Shown here piece by piece: positions 14,101-26,900 of a stretch of DNA of 64,000 nucleotides (positions are counted from its first letter, which is position 1; every line of letters begins with the position of its first letter). Source of the DNA: Lampris incognitus. Lineage: Eukaryota; Chordata; Actinopteri; Lampriformes; Lampridae. The stretch covers positions 23,678,895 through 23,742,894 of the forward strand of contig NC_079224.1 of NCBI RefSeq assembly GCF_029633865.1. Direction: 5' to 3'. Below the pieces are notes generated by a model. The model saw only the letters and a program-made list of their open reading frames with translations, had not been told where the DNA came from and made no database searches. The position numbers and the translations under genes are program-made.

Positions 14101-17100
14101 GGGGTAAGGCATTCATTAGGCCACCCTTACTCAAGGGATAGTGGGTGTAGATCGGTGTAGTGTTCGGGGACTCGTTGTTCTCCAGCGACCCCTCTGGCCC
14201 ATCCGGGCGCCTGCAGCCAAGAAACCGAAAGCATTCTCCCTACACCTCCTTCGCGGCCTGAAGGTAATGCAATCCATGTGAGGCTTCAGCGTGTAAAATG
14301 GCGAGAGCAGCCGACACGAGTTTGAAGGAAACTGGTGTTACGACTATCTCCTTCCTGTGGAAATGTGAGCCAGGGGAGTTATTCGACAAGAGTTCCAGCC
14401 ATATGCCATTGGGTTAATCGGGTGGGATAAGGGGAAGAACTAGAAATACATTTTTTTTAAAAACTTATTTGTAGAGCACATTTAAAAACAACCCACATTG
14501 ACCTTCGTACCGTACAGACCAGAGCAGGTAGCTAAAACAAAAATACAAGAACCACTGACATAGACAACAAGGCACATAGCTTGTAGGCACAAATAAACAA
14601 CACATTGACATGGGCACAAGCCAGAAATCAGCCACATCAGGAGGATTCAAACACTAGAGAATAAAAGTTAGTTTAGAGAAGAGACTTAAAAGAGCCAATG
14701 GAGGGGGCAGATCTTATAGGGATGGGAATGCTGCAACACTTTCCAACCTTCTTCTTTCGGCTTGTTCCCTGTTTTTCAGGGGTCACCACAGTGGATTTTA
14801 TAGTCTCCATCGGTACCATGTGAGGGCACAGCACCAACAGCGGCCGCTGTCAACCCGGGCCTCGACTGATCTGGCATGGTCTTGTCAATCTTCATACTGA
14901 TTTGGCAAAATTTTACATCGGATGCTTGGGCTGTGCCATATGACAATATATAGTATATATATATATATATAAATATATCGTGTGACGATAGAAAACGTCT
15001 ATCGTTTCATATTAAGCTCTATCGTTTACTTCATTGTGTTGCAAATCACACTCTTTATGGCAATATTTTTCATCATTTAGATGACCCTTTCCTCTCTTTG
15101 CACAGCACGGACACAGGCAGGAGATTTGCATGAAGGCAATACAAACAAACATGGAGGACAGTGAAAGTTAACACAGAATGGGGTAATTCTGAACAGAAGG
15201 ACTCCGACCAGCCAGGACAAAATCAGGAGCTTGTATCTAAAAGAGGGGCTACTTCTTTATTTAATTTTTACTTTTAACCCCTTTTTCTCCGAACTGTATT
15301 TGGCCAATTACCCAACTCTTCCAAGCTGTCCAAGTCCCTGCTCCACCCTCTCTGCCGATCCGGGGAGGGCTGCAGACTATCACATGCCTCCTCCAATAAA
15401 TGTGGAGTCGCCAACCGCTTCTTTTCACCTGACAGTGAGGCGTTTCACCAGGGGGACATAGCATGCAGGAGGATCACGCTATTCTCCCCAGTTCCCCCTC
15501 CCCCCTGAACAGGCGCCCCAACCGACCAGAGAAGGCGCTAGCGCAGCAATCAGGACACATACCCACATCCGGCTTCCCACCCACAGACACGGCCAATTGT
15601 GTCTGTAGGGACGCCCGACCAAGCCGGAGGTAACGCGGGGATTCGAACCGGTGATTCCCGTGTTGGTAGGCAATGAAATAGACCGCTACGCCACCCAGAT
15701 GCTCAAAAGAGGGGCTACTTCTATCGTATGGACGTGGTTTGGGTATGAAAAGTCTTCTTTTTTTTCAAAGTTTTATTTCTGATTTTTCCCTTTTTCTCCC
15801 AATTTAGTGACCAATCAATCCCTATTTTAGTTCAAACACCCACCCTCGTACTGCATGCGTTCGCCAACTGCATCTCTTCGGCCGGCAGTGTTGAAAGAGA
15901 CGCCTCCCCACTTTCATGACAAGGCGAATCCAGGCCGAACCACTGCTTTTTCCGACACACACAGAGACGCATTCATGTGACGAACACAAGCCGACTCCGC
16001 CCCCCTCCCGAAGACAGTGTTGCCAGTTATTGCTGCTTCATCGAGTCCGGCCATAGTCAGATCTGACGAGACTGGGGCGTGAACCCCGGTCCCCAGTGGG
16101 CAACTGCATTGACACAAAGCAGGCCCTCTTCTTAGACCGCTACACCACCGCAGACCCTGGGTATGAAAAGTCTGACACAGACCAGAAAACTGTACTTTGC
16201 AAAACATGATGCATGCCGGTCCCCACAACAGACTCAAACAACACTAGCCTCTTTTACCACCTGCGCAAGACTCATGTCAAACAGTTCGGAGAGTCTACAG
16301 ATAAGAGCACAGTCAAGTGCTCAAAACAAACCCCAAAAATCAGACGTTGGAAGAGGCTTTTGCCCGCGGCACACCATATGTCAAAGAATCACGACGATGG
16401 AAGGAGATAACAACTACCGTGTTTTCTATTTACCTTTTTATATTTCATACATTAATATTTTATATTTTGTTATATGCTTAATTGAAAATGTGCACAAAGG
16501 TTCTAAATAAAAGGATAAAAATAATCAAATATGAGTAAGTATCTTTTATTTGTCGAGTATAATTCAAACTGTACTAAGATATAGGCCTTTCCATGTGGTC
16601 ATTTTATATAAACTATTTAGTCACTGAATTGACAGAAATGTGCGATACCGTGATATGTATCGTTATTGTGATATGAATGACCTATATCGAGATATGAGAT
16701 TTTGGTCATATTGCACAGCCTATCAGATGCACTTCCTGACACAACCCTTAACCCTATGGATGGGGGCAAAGGGAAAGCGCTAGATGCCATCCCAATATTC
16801 ATGGACTTGCGCCAACCAACATTGACCAAAGTGCTGCAGACTAGAGCAGGTAGCGAAAACACAAACACCAACACGGACAACAAGGCATATACTAGCTCGT
16901 AGGCACGAATACACAACACATGAACATAGGCACAAACCAGAAATCAGCCAAATAAGGAGGACTCAAACACTAGTGAATAAAAGTAAGTTTTGAGCCGGGA
17001 CCTAAAAGAGTCAAGGAAGGGGGCGGATGCTCTTTTTACAGGCCCACTTACAGCTAATTATAGTTATATCATTTCATCATTTCCAATTTTGGTGCAATGG

Positions 17101-17895
17101 TTCAGACTCCTTTTGACGGCTGTAGAAGCACCAACGGACAACTGGGCCAGTCGGGCTAGGCTTGTGCCGCGGCTGGGGGAGCAGTGGCCCCATCACCAGC
17201 CTCTCTCTGCCACTGGAAAGCCAGGGCCCATCTCGCGGAGCCCCCTTCCATCTACGACGTATCCACGTCGCGGTGGTCAGGGTGTCTTCACGGGGTGGTG
17301 TCTGACGCCATGCCAAAAGGCAGGCCGGTGGAGGAGACCACGGCAGTGACTGGACGCATACTGGGCCCTTCTCACAGATCTCTCCAACAACTCCTTCCTC
17401 ACACATCCACGCCCAACCCCCCCCAACCCCACCCCGCCAGCCTCTCCCCACCCCACCCCTCAGCCCCTTGCCCACTTATTATTTTTCAAAATTATGCAGT
17501 GGATGGAGATGGGCTCAGACCTGGGGCAGAAGCTACACTTGATTTTTTCTTTTGTTTGAATGTCCCCTTGTTACTTGAGGAAAGTACTATTGTTTCATTC
17601 ATGATTCAGTTGCGCACACTGATCCACAGAGTTTTGCGAAGCAGACCATCTACTTCTTTTTGCTCATTTGCTACTTTCATTTTTGTTTGTTTGCAAAATG
17701 ATTTCAGTTAGACTGCGCACGCACTGCTCTCCTCCTTTCTCTCTCTCTCTAACCCTCCTCTGTCTTAATCTTATCACACTATCTTGCCTGTGCAGCGGCG
17801 TGCAGCCTCTCTCACACAAACACCTCCCTTCTTTCAGCGCATCCACATCCACACACGTCCTGTCTTCAATGCATGGGCGGGCGGGCGGGACGCAG

Positions 17896-17935
<40 letters not shown>

Positions 17936-20900
17936 ACTATTTGCACAGCCTCGCTACCTCATATCACCTTTTGTGCTTTGATCATGACATTGCTGCTCCA
18001 TTATTGATTGTAACTGAAAAGTATTAGTCGATTTTCTTTTTTAACTGATTGTTCAAATAAATTGTTTTCATTGAAGTAAGTCATTGTCCTGCCTGTTTTT
18101 TGACAGTACTCACTGAAGCCATCCTCTGCCAAGTAAAGTACCCCAATTGGTGCACCAGTGATCATTGCATCAACTTGAATGGTTCAATTTTAACTACTGA
18201 ACACTAAAATCAATGGTTAATAATTTTACGAGACTGATGATTATTCCATCATTTTTAGCAGTTTAATTATAAAATATTTAACATCAAAATTAATGGTTCA
18301 TAAATTTAAGGTACTGATTTTATGAGACTGATTTCTTAACCCTGTTGCACTTACATCAGGATGTTCATGCAGACATGATACGAATATATAAAATAAAAAA
18401 AACACACACACACTGCCAGTATTAATGTAAGAACAAAAAGTACAGCCAAAGAGGATCTCAGAGACAAAGCACTTTTCTAACCTGCCATCTTCAACTCTCT
18501 GAATACTCCACAGGTCTAGACCATCCTTGGTGAGAGTTCCAGTCTGTGGGAGATCAGAAAATTAAAACCAGTCAACAAACTGTTTTCACTTTAACCCCAA
18601 CCATTAAATAAAGCCTTTCTATGATCAATGCATTTCCTGAGCCAGGGCTTAACTATAACTGCATGGTGTGGGGGAAATAATGTATGATTTACATTTCAAG
18701 ATCACTCTTGAAATAATATACTTCCCTAAGACATATGTAAAATGTAATGAGAGTAGACTTAGGTTAGAGTACCTTGTCAAAGCAGATCAGATTGAGCTGT
18801 CCACAAATGTTGATCCTCTGTGGGCTAATGCAAAAGATGCCCACACGCCTCAGACGGCGCTGAGCGTAGACAATGCCGGCTGTCATGGCTGCCGGTAAGG
18901 CCGGGGGCACAGTGATGGTAATGATGTCCAGAGATTCAATGATGATGATTTTGGCTGGAACCTGCATGACGTTTAAAAGAAAAGAGAACCAAGTGGCAAG
19001 GCTTGCTACACAATTATGTGAAGAGATTACTTTTTTTCTTTTTTCTTTTGTGGCAAGATTACTTTTCATTGTCTTGTGTTTTGTTTTTATGTTTGACTTG
19101 CATATCATGAATCATGAAACTGCTTATGATAGTTAAATTTGATACTGCACTGAATGGCCAATCCATCGATTTGGTTCAACGGCAGTTGCCATTGAGTATT
19201 GTGATGTGCCAGAATCATTACGGTCATCAGTCTATTATCATTATTTCATTATTTTTTTTCTCATTGTAATGTGAGTACACCAATTTATTTTCAAATACCA
19301 AGGTTCTGAATGAGTACTCATACTCATCCCTCTTGGCTACCTGATTCATGACGCTTAGCACGATGGTGTAGATGAAGCCGATCCCCGCCACCCCCACCAG
19401 ACAAAGTAGGAACAGATAGGCATCGCGGTACAGCTTGAAGTCAGTGGGTTTAGGATAGAGGATGGAGCACACTAGTTGGCCCTTCTCAGTGCTGAAGCCT
19501 GTGGAACCAGAAAAGAGAAGTAATGATCATCAATACTTCTGAGATGTATATCCTCCATGCCAGCCACGATTAGACACAGCGCATAAATGAAAGAAAATGT
19601 CAAATTGATAGTTTTTACTGCATTGCAAAAGAGCTTGAAATGAACCTGGAGGGAGGAAAGGTTACATGTTGTCCTGACCATTGTTTTTTGCAACTTTGTG
19701 GATCCATACATTTGGCTGGTTCAAGATATGAGCTGGTGATATAAATGCTGAAATGTATGTAACACCACTTTAAACAATATAAAAATAAAAAAGTTCAAAG
19801 GTACAACAATAAGTTATGTAACAAAATTATCTGTAATTTGAGTATTTGCATTTCTTTGTAAAAACTTGGGCAGATCAAAAGCAGCCTATAATGATAACAA
19901 TAATAATAAAAATAATAATCTTCTCCTTTTGACTGCTCCCATTAGGGGTTGCCCCAGCGGATCATCCGTTCCCATCTCTTCTTGTCGTCTGCATCTCCCT
20001 CTATCACACCAGCCACCTGCATGTCCTTTCTCATCACATCCATAAACCTCCTCTTTGGCCTTCCTCTTTTCCTCTTGCTTGGCAGCTCCATCTTCAGCAT
20101 CCTTCTCCCAATATACCCAGTATCTCTCCTCCACACATGTCCAAACTGTCTCAATCTCACCTCTCTTCCTTTGTCTCCAAACCATCCAACCTAAGCTGTC
20201 CCACTAATATACTCATTCCTAATCCTGCCCAACTTTGTCACTCCCAACGAAAATCTTAGCATCTTCAACTCTGCCAACTCCAGCTCCACCTCCTGCCTTT
20301 TCATCAGTGCCACTGTCTCCAAACCATACAACATAGCTGGTCTCACTACCATCTTTAGACCTTCCCTTTAACTCTTGCTGGTACTCTTCTGTCACAAATC
20401 ACTCCTGACACTCGTCTCCACCCACTCCACCCTACATGCACTCTCTTCTTCACCTCTCTTCTGCACTCCCCGATACTTTGAGCAGTTGACCTCAAGTATT
20501 TAAACTCATCCACCTACATCACCTACACACATATGTAATCCATCTTGCTCCTACTGACTTTCATTCTTCTTCTCTCCAGTGCATACCGCCACCTCTCCAG
20601 GCTGTCCTCAACCTGCTCCCTAATCTCACTACAGATCACAATGTAATCCGCAAACATCATAGTCTATGGAGACTCCTGCGGGATCTTGTTCTTCAACTTG
20701 TCCATCGCCATTGCAAACAAGCAAGGACTCAGAGCCGATCCTTGATGTAATCCCACCTCCAATAATAATAACAACCATAATAATGGCTGAAACTATTTTT
20801 TCTTTAATTAATTTACAATTAATCTATTGCTTATTTTTCTCATGAATCATCTTGTTCTAAAAAATGTCAAAAATAACGACAAATGCTCATCACAAGTTCC

Positions 20901-23900
20901 TAAAGTAATTTCTTAAAACTGTTTACTTTGTCTGACCAAAAGCAATTAATAAAATCTTAAAATCAATCCTCAACTGTACAGGAAGCCAATGGAAAAGGGC
21001 TAAAATAGGCGAAATGTGCCCTCTCACACACGTCCTCTACCAGGGCAACTGAATGCCCACAACAGATAGTTTTGCATTTTCTTACCAGTTCTGACCACCA
21101 CAGCCTTGACCAGTTCCCCAGTGTAGAAACGGGTCTGGATGACATGAGTACCACAAAACAGGGTGTGTCTCTTGTGATCCTCGATGTTGTAGATACTAGC
21201 CCCCTCAGCACCTGAGCTGGGAAGACTAGTCTTCATAACAGGCACACTTTCTCCTAATAATAAAAGAAAATACAACACATACCCATACATTGACTTTGAT
21301 GAGATCTTTTTACACCCTTAACAGACAAAAGCTTTTCTTCTAGGTCTACAGAGCTGTGCATTTGAAGAGTCGAAGTTGATGTCTCAGTGACAATATAAAA
21401 ATATATTTAAAACACAGCAGCATTTCTGAACCACATTGCTTCATTGGAACAGTAATGTCTGTCCATTTTGTTGTCAGTTGTTTAAATAAGGAAGTGGTAT
21501 GGAGGCACCTGTAAGCATGCTCTCATTTACAATGCAGGTACCATGCACCAGCACGGCATCGCAGGGCATAATCATCCCATTGGTTGGAACAATGATGACA
21601 TCTCCAGGAACAAGCTCTGTGGACATGGCTTGTTCGACATCTGTGATCAAAAGACATGCAACTTGCAGATAATCACACACACCATCTGCAGTTCATACAG
21701 TTTGTTTTGGTGTTCAGTTTAACATGAAGTTTAATTTACTGCACCAAGAAAATAAAGAGAGGAAGTGACACTGTAAAACTTTCTCATTTAGTGTTTACAT
21801 GGAACAGTACCTCATTTGGTAACTAATATGAGATTGGCCATGCCAAACACATGCATTTATCCATGAATAATGATTCACAAGCTGGCTTACTGAGCAAAAA
21901 ACTGAGTTATCTCTGCCGCTCATCGTTACAGACAGAAAACGGAACATGCCTTTTTTCCCTCTGCATACAGAAACACGGATCACACTGTGGGCTGCCACCA
22001 TGTCATGAAGCATCACATATTGCTAGAACAAGAGCAATTGGGTCAAAGAATACACAGAATCAACATAACTTTGTTCATACATACAAAGACAAATATTTCT
22101 CTGTCTGGATGTGTGATGCAACATTTCTTAGCAAAAACAACTATGCACTGAAAATGATTTTTCTCATTTCCCATTGCAGAAGCAAAGATGCAGAGAGTAA
22201 GCCTCAGGAACTGGAGTAATATGTGACTTTACAGCCAAACCTCTGAATTTATGCAGAATGGTCTGACCGATACTGAATCAAGTGAAAGAGGCTTCAGATG
22301 ATCTCCAAACCAGGACTAAATGATGGCTCAGTTCAATTTAGGAAATGTTCTTGACTTGATGAGACTCACCTTTTTAACAGTGTACAGTGAGGTAACTATT
22401 GATATAACAGACATGAAAACTATGGCTGCAGCATAGTAGTAGTAGTCATCAGCACTCCACAGAATAACACTGAAGAACTGGAAGATGTAGAAAGGATTCA
22501 AGACCTAAAAGAGAAAGGGATTAAAGAAAGAAAGTGTGTGTGCATGAGAGAGAGGGAGAGAGACAGAGAGAAAATTGATAAGTTTGTATTCTGATTATAC
22601 TCCATCTCTTAAGTACTGATTTTAGTGATATCAGTGCAAATCAAACTTGGTATTATATAAACCAACCTCTTTTAAAAGGAGCTTGAATAAAGAAGGCACT
22701 TTCACAGAAATCTCATTCTCCTGAAAAAACAACCTCCTGTTGAAAAAGAATTTGGACTGATTGGTATAAAATATCTTTAATACAAATACAGCATCCATCT
22801 ACATGAGTGTTTACGCATATACATATGTACTGGTGCCAACAGCCGCATGCCAGTACACACTACGCATACATTAACTTGGCAGATATTTTAAATTTTCATT
22901 TGTCTGCCTGCTGAATTGTAATGGTATTTCATAAATTGTTAGCAAATGTTAACTGGTTGGTGCTTGATTCATACACTTGGATTTTGTTGCGTAGTGTAGT
23001 GTTCAAACTCCACATGGTCATTTTATAGTCTATTTGAGCCTGGGTTCTTTTGATAACCTAACCTTGATGCATGCCAGCCCGCTGGGAGATTGTTAATTTG
23101 CTTAAAACCAGCTATTGGCAAACACCCTGATTCTCCTTTAATCTTTTCATTTAAAAAATGCTTTAAATTCACTCTACATTTGAATAAAATTATGGCTGTT
23201 CTATGTGCCCATCAATTTTCTCTGTGTGTGTGCACACAAGGGTGTGCATGCATGCAAGACTTAACATGGTCAAAGGCGTTGGTTTGCACCATTCTTGTGT
23301 GTACTACGAGATAGAATTTCACCACATACATACATACATGTATGTATGGGCAAGCATGTATAAACAATTTGACAACCAATAATGACATAGAATGCACTGA
23401 AACTTCCTCCACCCTAAAATCTAGCACAGTGCACATGGAAGTGAACCAGACCGATTTGCACCCCATCACAAAAACTGGATTTAGGTGTACCTGAAGTCCT
23501 GCAGTAGTTTGCTTAGACCAGAGCTATGGTCAGAGTGGATTCCAGCACAGCTGACCTTTACATCCTCTAAGCCTCTAGAGAAGGAACATGCATCAAATCT
23601 CTCTTGTAACCATGCAGAAAAGCAGTCACACCACGTCGTCCAATGGCACTTATGTACATCATATATCATATCTGAATGTTCTCATTCATCCAGGTCATGG
23701 TTATCCAAAGGAGTTGAATCAAGTGCAACTGGACTTGGTATATATCATTGAAGACATTTGCCTCTCATCCAAGAGGCTTCCTCAGTTCGTGCCTTTCTGG
23801 CTAGACCAAGCTAGTCTGATTGGCTGGTGATGAGACTCAGAATTTATCCTCTTTGGAGTCGTTGTCAGAGCTATAGATGTCCATGGCTTTGTGTTCCGAT

Positions 23901-26900
23901 GGTCTAGTCAGAAAGGCACGAACTGAGGAAGCCTCTTGGATGAGAGGCGAAACGTCTTCACGGATACATACCAAGTCCAGTTGCACTTGATTCAACTCCT
24001 TTGGATCATATATCATAATATACACTGCTCAAAAAAATAAAGGGAACACATAAGCATGCAATGTAGCTCCAAGTCAATCACACTTTTGAGATATCCACCT
24101 GTCCAGTTAGGAAGCAACACTGATTTGTGAATCAATTTCACCTGTTGGTAAATTGTCTAATTTCCACCAGGTGGAATTTAGACAATTTGCAAGACAACCC
24201 CTATAAAAGGAATGGATTTGCAGGTGGTGGCCACAGACCATTTGCCTGTCCTCATCTTTTCTGGCCGATCTTTGGTTAGTTTTTCATTTTGCTAGTGCCC
24301 TCACCACTAGAGGTGGCATGAGGCTTTATCTGCAACCTACAGAAGTTGCTCAGGTAGTGCAGCTCATCCAGGATGGCACATCAATGCGTGCTGTGGCAAG
24401 AAGATTTGATGTGTCTCCCAGCACAGTGTCCAGAGCATGGAGGAGGTACCAGGAGACAGGCCAGTACACCAGGAGACGTGGAGGGGGCTGCAGGAGGACA
24501 ACAACCCTGCAGCAGGACCGCTATCTGGTCCTTTGTGCAAGGAGGAACAGGAGGAGCACTGCCGGAGCCCTACAAAACGACCTTCAACAGGCCACTAATG
24601 TGCAGGTTTCTGCTCAAACAGTGAGAAACAGAATGCATGAGGATGGTATGAGGGCCCGACGTCCACAATTGGGGCCTGTGCTCACAGCCCAACACCGTGC
24701 AGCCCGATTGACTTTTGCCAGAGAACATCTTGGTTGGCAGATTCGCCATTGGCGCCCTGTGCTCTTCACAGATGAGAGCAGGTTCACACTGAACACATGT
24801 GACAGACGTGAGAGATTCTGGAGACGCTGTGGAGAACATTCTGCTGCCTGCAACATCCTCCAGCATGACCGGTTTGGCGGTGGGTCAGTGATGGTCTGGG
24901 GAGGCATATCCTTGGAGGGCCGCACAGACCTCTACGTGCTAGCCAGAGGTACCATGACTGCCATTAGGTACCGGGATGAGATCCTCAGACCCATTGTCAG
25001 ACCATATGCTGGTGCAGTGGGCCCTGGGTTCCTGCTCATGCATGACAATGCTCGTCCTCATGTGGCCAGAGTGTGTCAGCAGTTCCTGTATGTCGAGGGC
25101 ATTGATGCTATGGACTGGCCTGCACGTTCCTCAGACCTGAATCCAATCGAGCACCTCTGGGACATCATGTCTCGTACCATCCGCCAACGCGATGTCGCAC
25201 CACAGACTGTCCAGGAGTTGACCGATGCCCTGATCCAGGTCTGGGAGGAGATCCCTCAGGAGACCATCCGTCGTCTCATCAGGAGCATGCCCAGACGTTG
25301 TAGGGAGTGCATACAGGCACGTGGAGGCCACACACACTACTGAGCCTCATTTTGAATCGTCTTGAAGAATTTCCACAGAAGTTGGATCAGCCTATGTTCT
25401 CATTTTCCACTTTGATTTTGAGTATGATTCTGAATCCAGACCTTAATGGGCTAATGATTTTGATTTCCATTGATCATTCTTAGGTTATTTTGCTCTAAAC
25501 ACATTCCTCTGTCTAATAAATAAAGATTTTCAGCTGAAATATTTCATTCATCGAAGTCTATATTGTGTTTTTAGGTGTTCCCTTTATTTTTTTGAGCAGT
25601 ATATGTCAAACAAGTCAAATTTGAGAGAAAAACAAAGAAAAGAAATAGAATTCTCATAACAAAAGTTTTAATAACACAATGCTTTTCATTGTGGCTCTTA
25701 CTTATACAATTCAAAGTTCTGCATCTCATCATTCCAGTAATATCTAGTACTATGGTGGTTGAAGTAGTGGATCTGAGAGAGAGAGAGAGAGAGAGAGAAG
25801 GGTGGTTAGTCACAAAAATCAGATGCTTATAATCTGGAATATGCAGAAAATCAGCCAGTGATGAGAAGAATGCAGTGAGAACACACGGCATTTCCCACAG
25901 ATGTACCTGAAAAGGATGCATATGAGTGAATACTCCATAGTGTTCCCTGCTTCCATTAGACAGCTGAGTTTTGGGTTGCACATCCATGCTGTCAAAGGGC
26001 CTTTTCCCTGGGGCCTGCATTACATGTACCTTGGCCCGAAACCACTGCCTGAACCCATCCTGTGATAGCAACAAAACAACCACTGAGACTGCATTCTTTT
26101 GTCAACTTCCTGTCAAATCCATCATTCATTATGCAGCATTAGTAAATGCCCTGGAGATACTGATTATAGACCGAATTTGTTTTCACAATACTTTATCATA
26201 CTGCATGAAGTTCTCCATAAACTCTGGTTAATTGAAGGGATTTTTTCATACACTTAAATCATTCATTTTGCTTGAATGTTTCTTGTTTTCAATTACAAGT
26301 CTGTCTGAAGAAGTGGCAGAAAACAACAAGATAACAGACCTATGATGACAATCACTGTTAATTGAGTCAGACCAACAAAAAAAAAGACAAAACATGAATT
26401 GTGGTTACAGTCAGTAGCCAATGAGCAAGGTGATGTTTGTTACCAACCGTTGACCTGAGCAGCAGCGTGTGCGCGTCTCTCAAAGAAGTGTGCGTGCACG
26501 TTCCCTTGACACCCCATTCAGGGAGCCAGTAAAGCAGCAACAGCAGAAGACCACCAGAGCACACAGCGCCAATGCCAACCAAGACCATCTTCCACAGACA
26601 TGGCCGGTATCCCAACACTTCCTGCAGACATGCATACTCATATATTGGGCCGCACAGTAAAACTGTACATGAGGAATTCCATACAGTAGCACAGTTTAGC
26701 ATCTGAAGAAGTCAAAAGTTCAGGCAGCTAGTCATTTTCAGAGTTTTTATCGAAACAGGATTCCAGTATGTAAAACTGAATAAGGCTTATGTGAGGCCTG
26801 GCCTTCCAAAATTGCTTCTTGGTGTAAAAACTGAACATGTTTAAAGGCAGGGATCTGCAGATAATTTTCCACATATGTCCGGCGAAACCCTCCCATCTCA

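Larger units (their letters stand above)
14926..16722 (+). mobile_element. hAT-family remnant with BED zinc-finger exon
   Basis: Ends TTGGGCTGTGC and GCACAGCCTA are inverted. Flanks TCGGATGC (14918-14925) and TCAGATGC (16723-16730) match at 7 of 8 bases, the 8-bp duplication expected of hAT. Once the two inserted SINEs are removed, the interior encodes a BED-finger segment: [14 protein letters not shown], a first Cys, a stop codon, then [17 protein letters not shown]. No catalytic domain remains. Confidence 0.75.
9817..18481. other. Largest atp13a3 intron (8.7 kb), nested-transposon mosaic
   Basis: Between exons 18482-18543 and 9666-9816. It holds, left to right: an L2-like LINE (9855-12118) with a SINE inside; an LTR pair (12123-13484 and about 17545-18355) with a primer-binding site; a hairpin repeat (13712-13824); a tRNA-Leu-type SINE (13990-14459); LINE tails (14460-14925, 16731-17040); a hAT remnant (14926-16722) with two SINEs; and a 440-bp dispersed repeat (17085-17525). 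No missing atp13a3 exon is needed, because phases join across it. Confidence 0.8.

Noticed and set aside
21474-21680. An atp13a3 active-site change TGES to TGAS
   Set aside because: Artefact of reading through the donor at 21508; splicing to 21253 restores TGES.
24570-24925. Antisense ORFs of ~100 aa opposite the Tc1 transposase
   Set aside because: Shadows of the intact plus-strand DD34E gene; no independent motifs.
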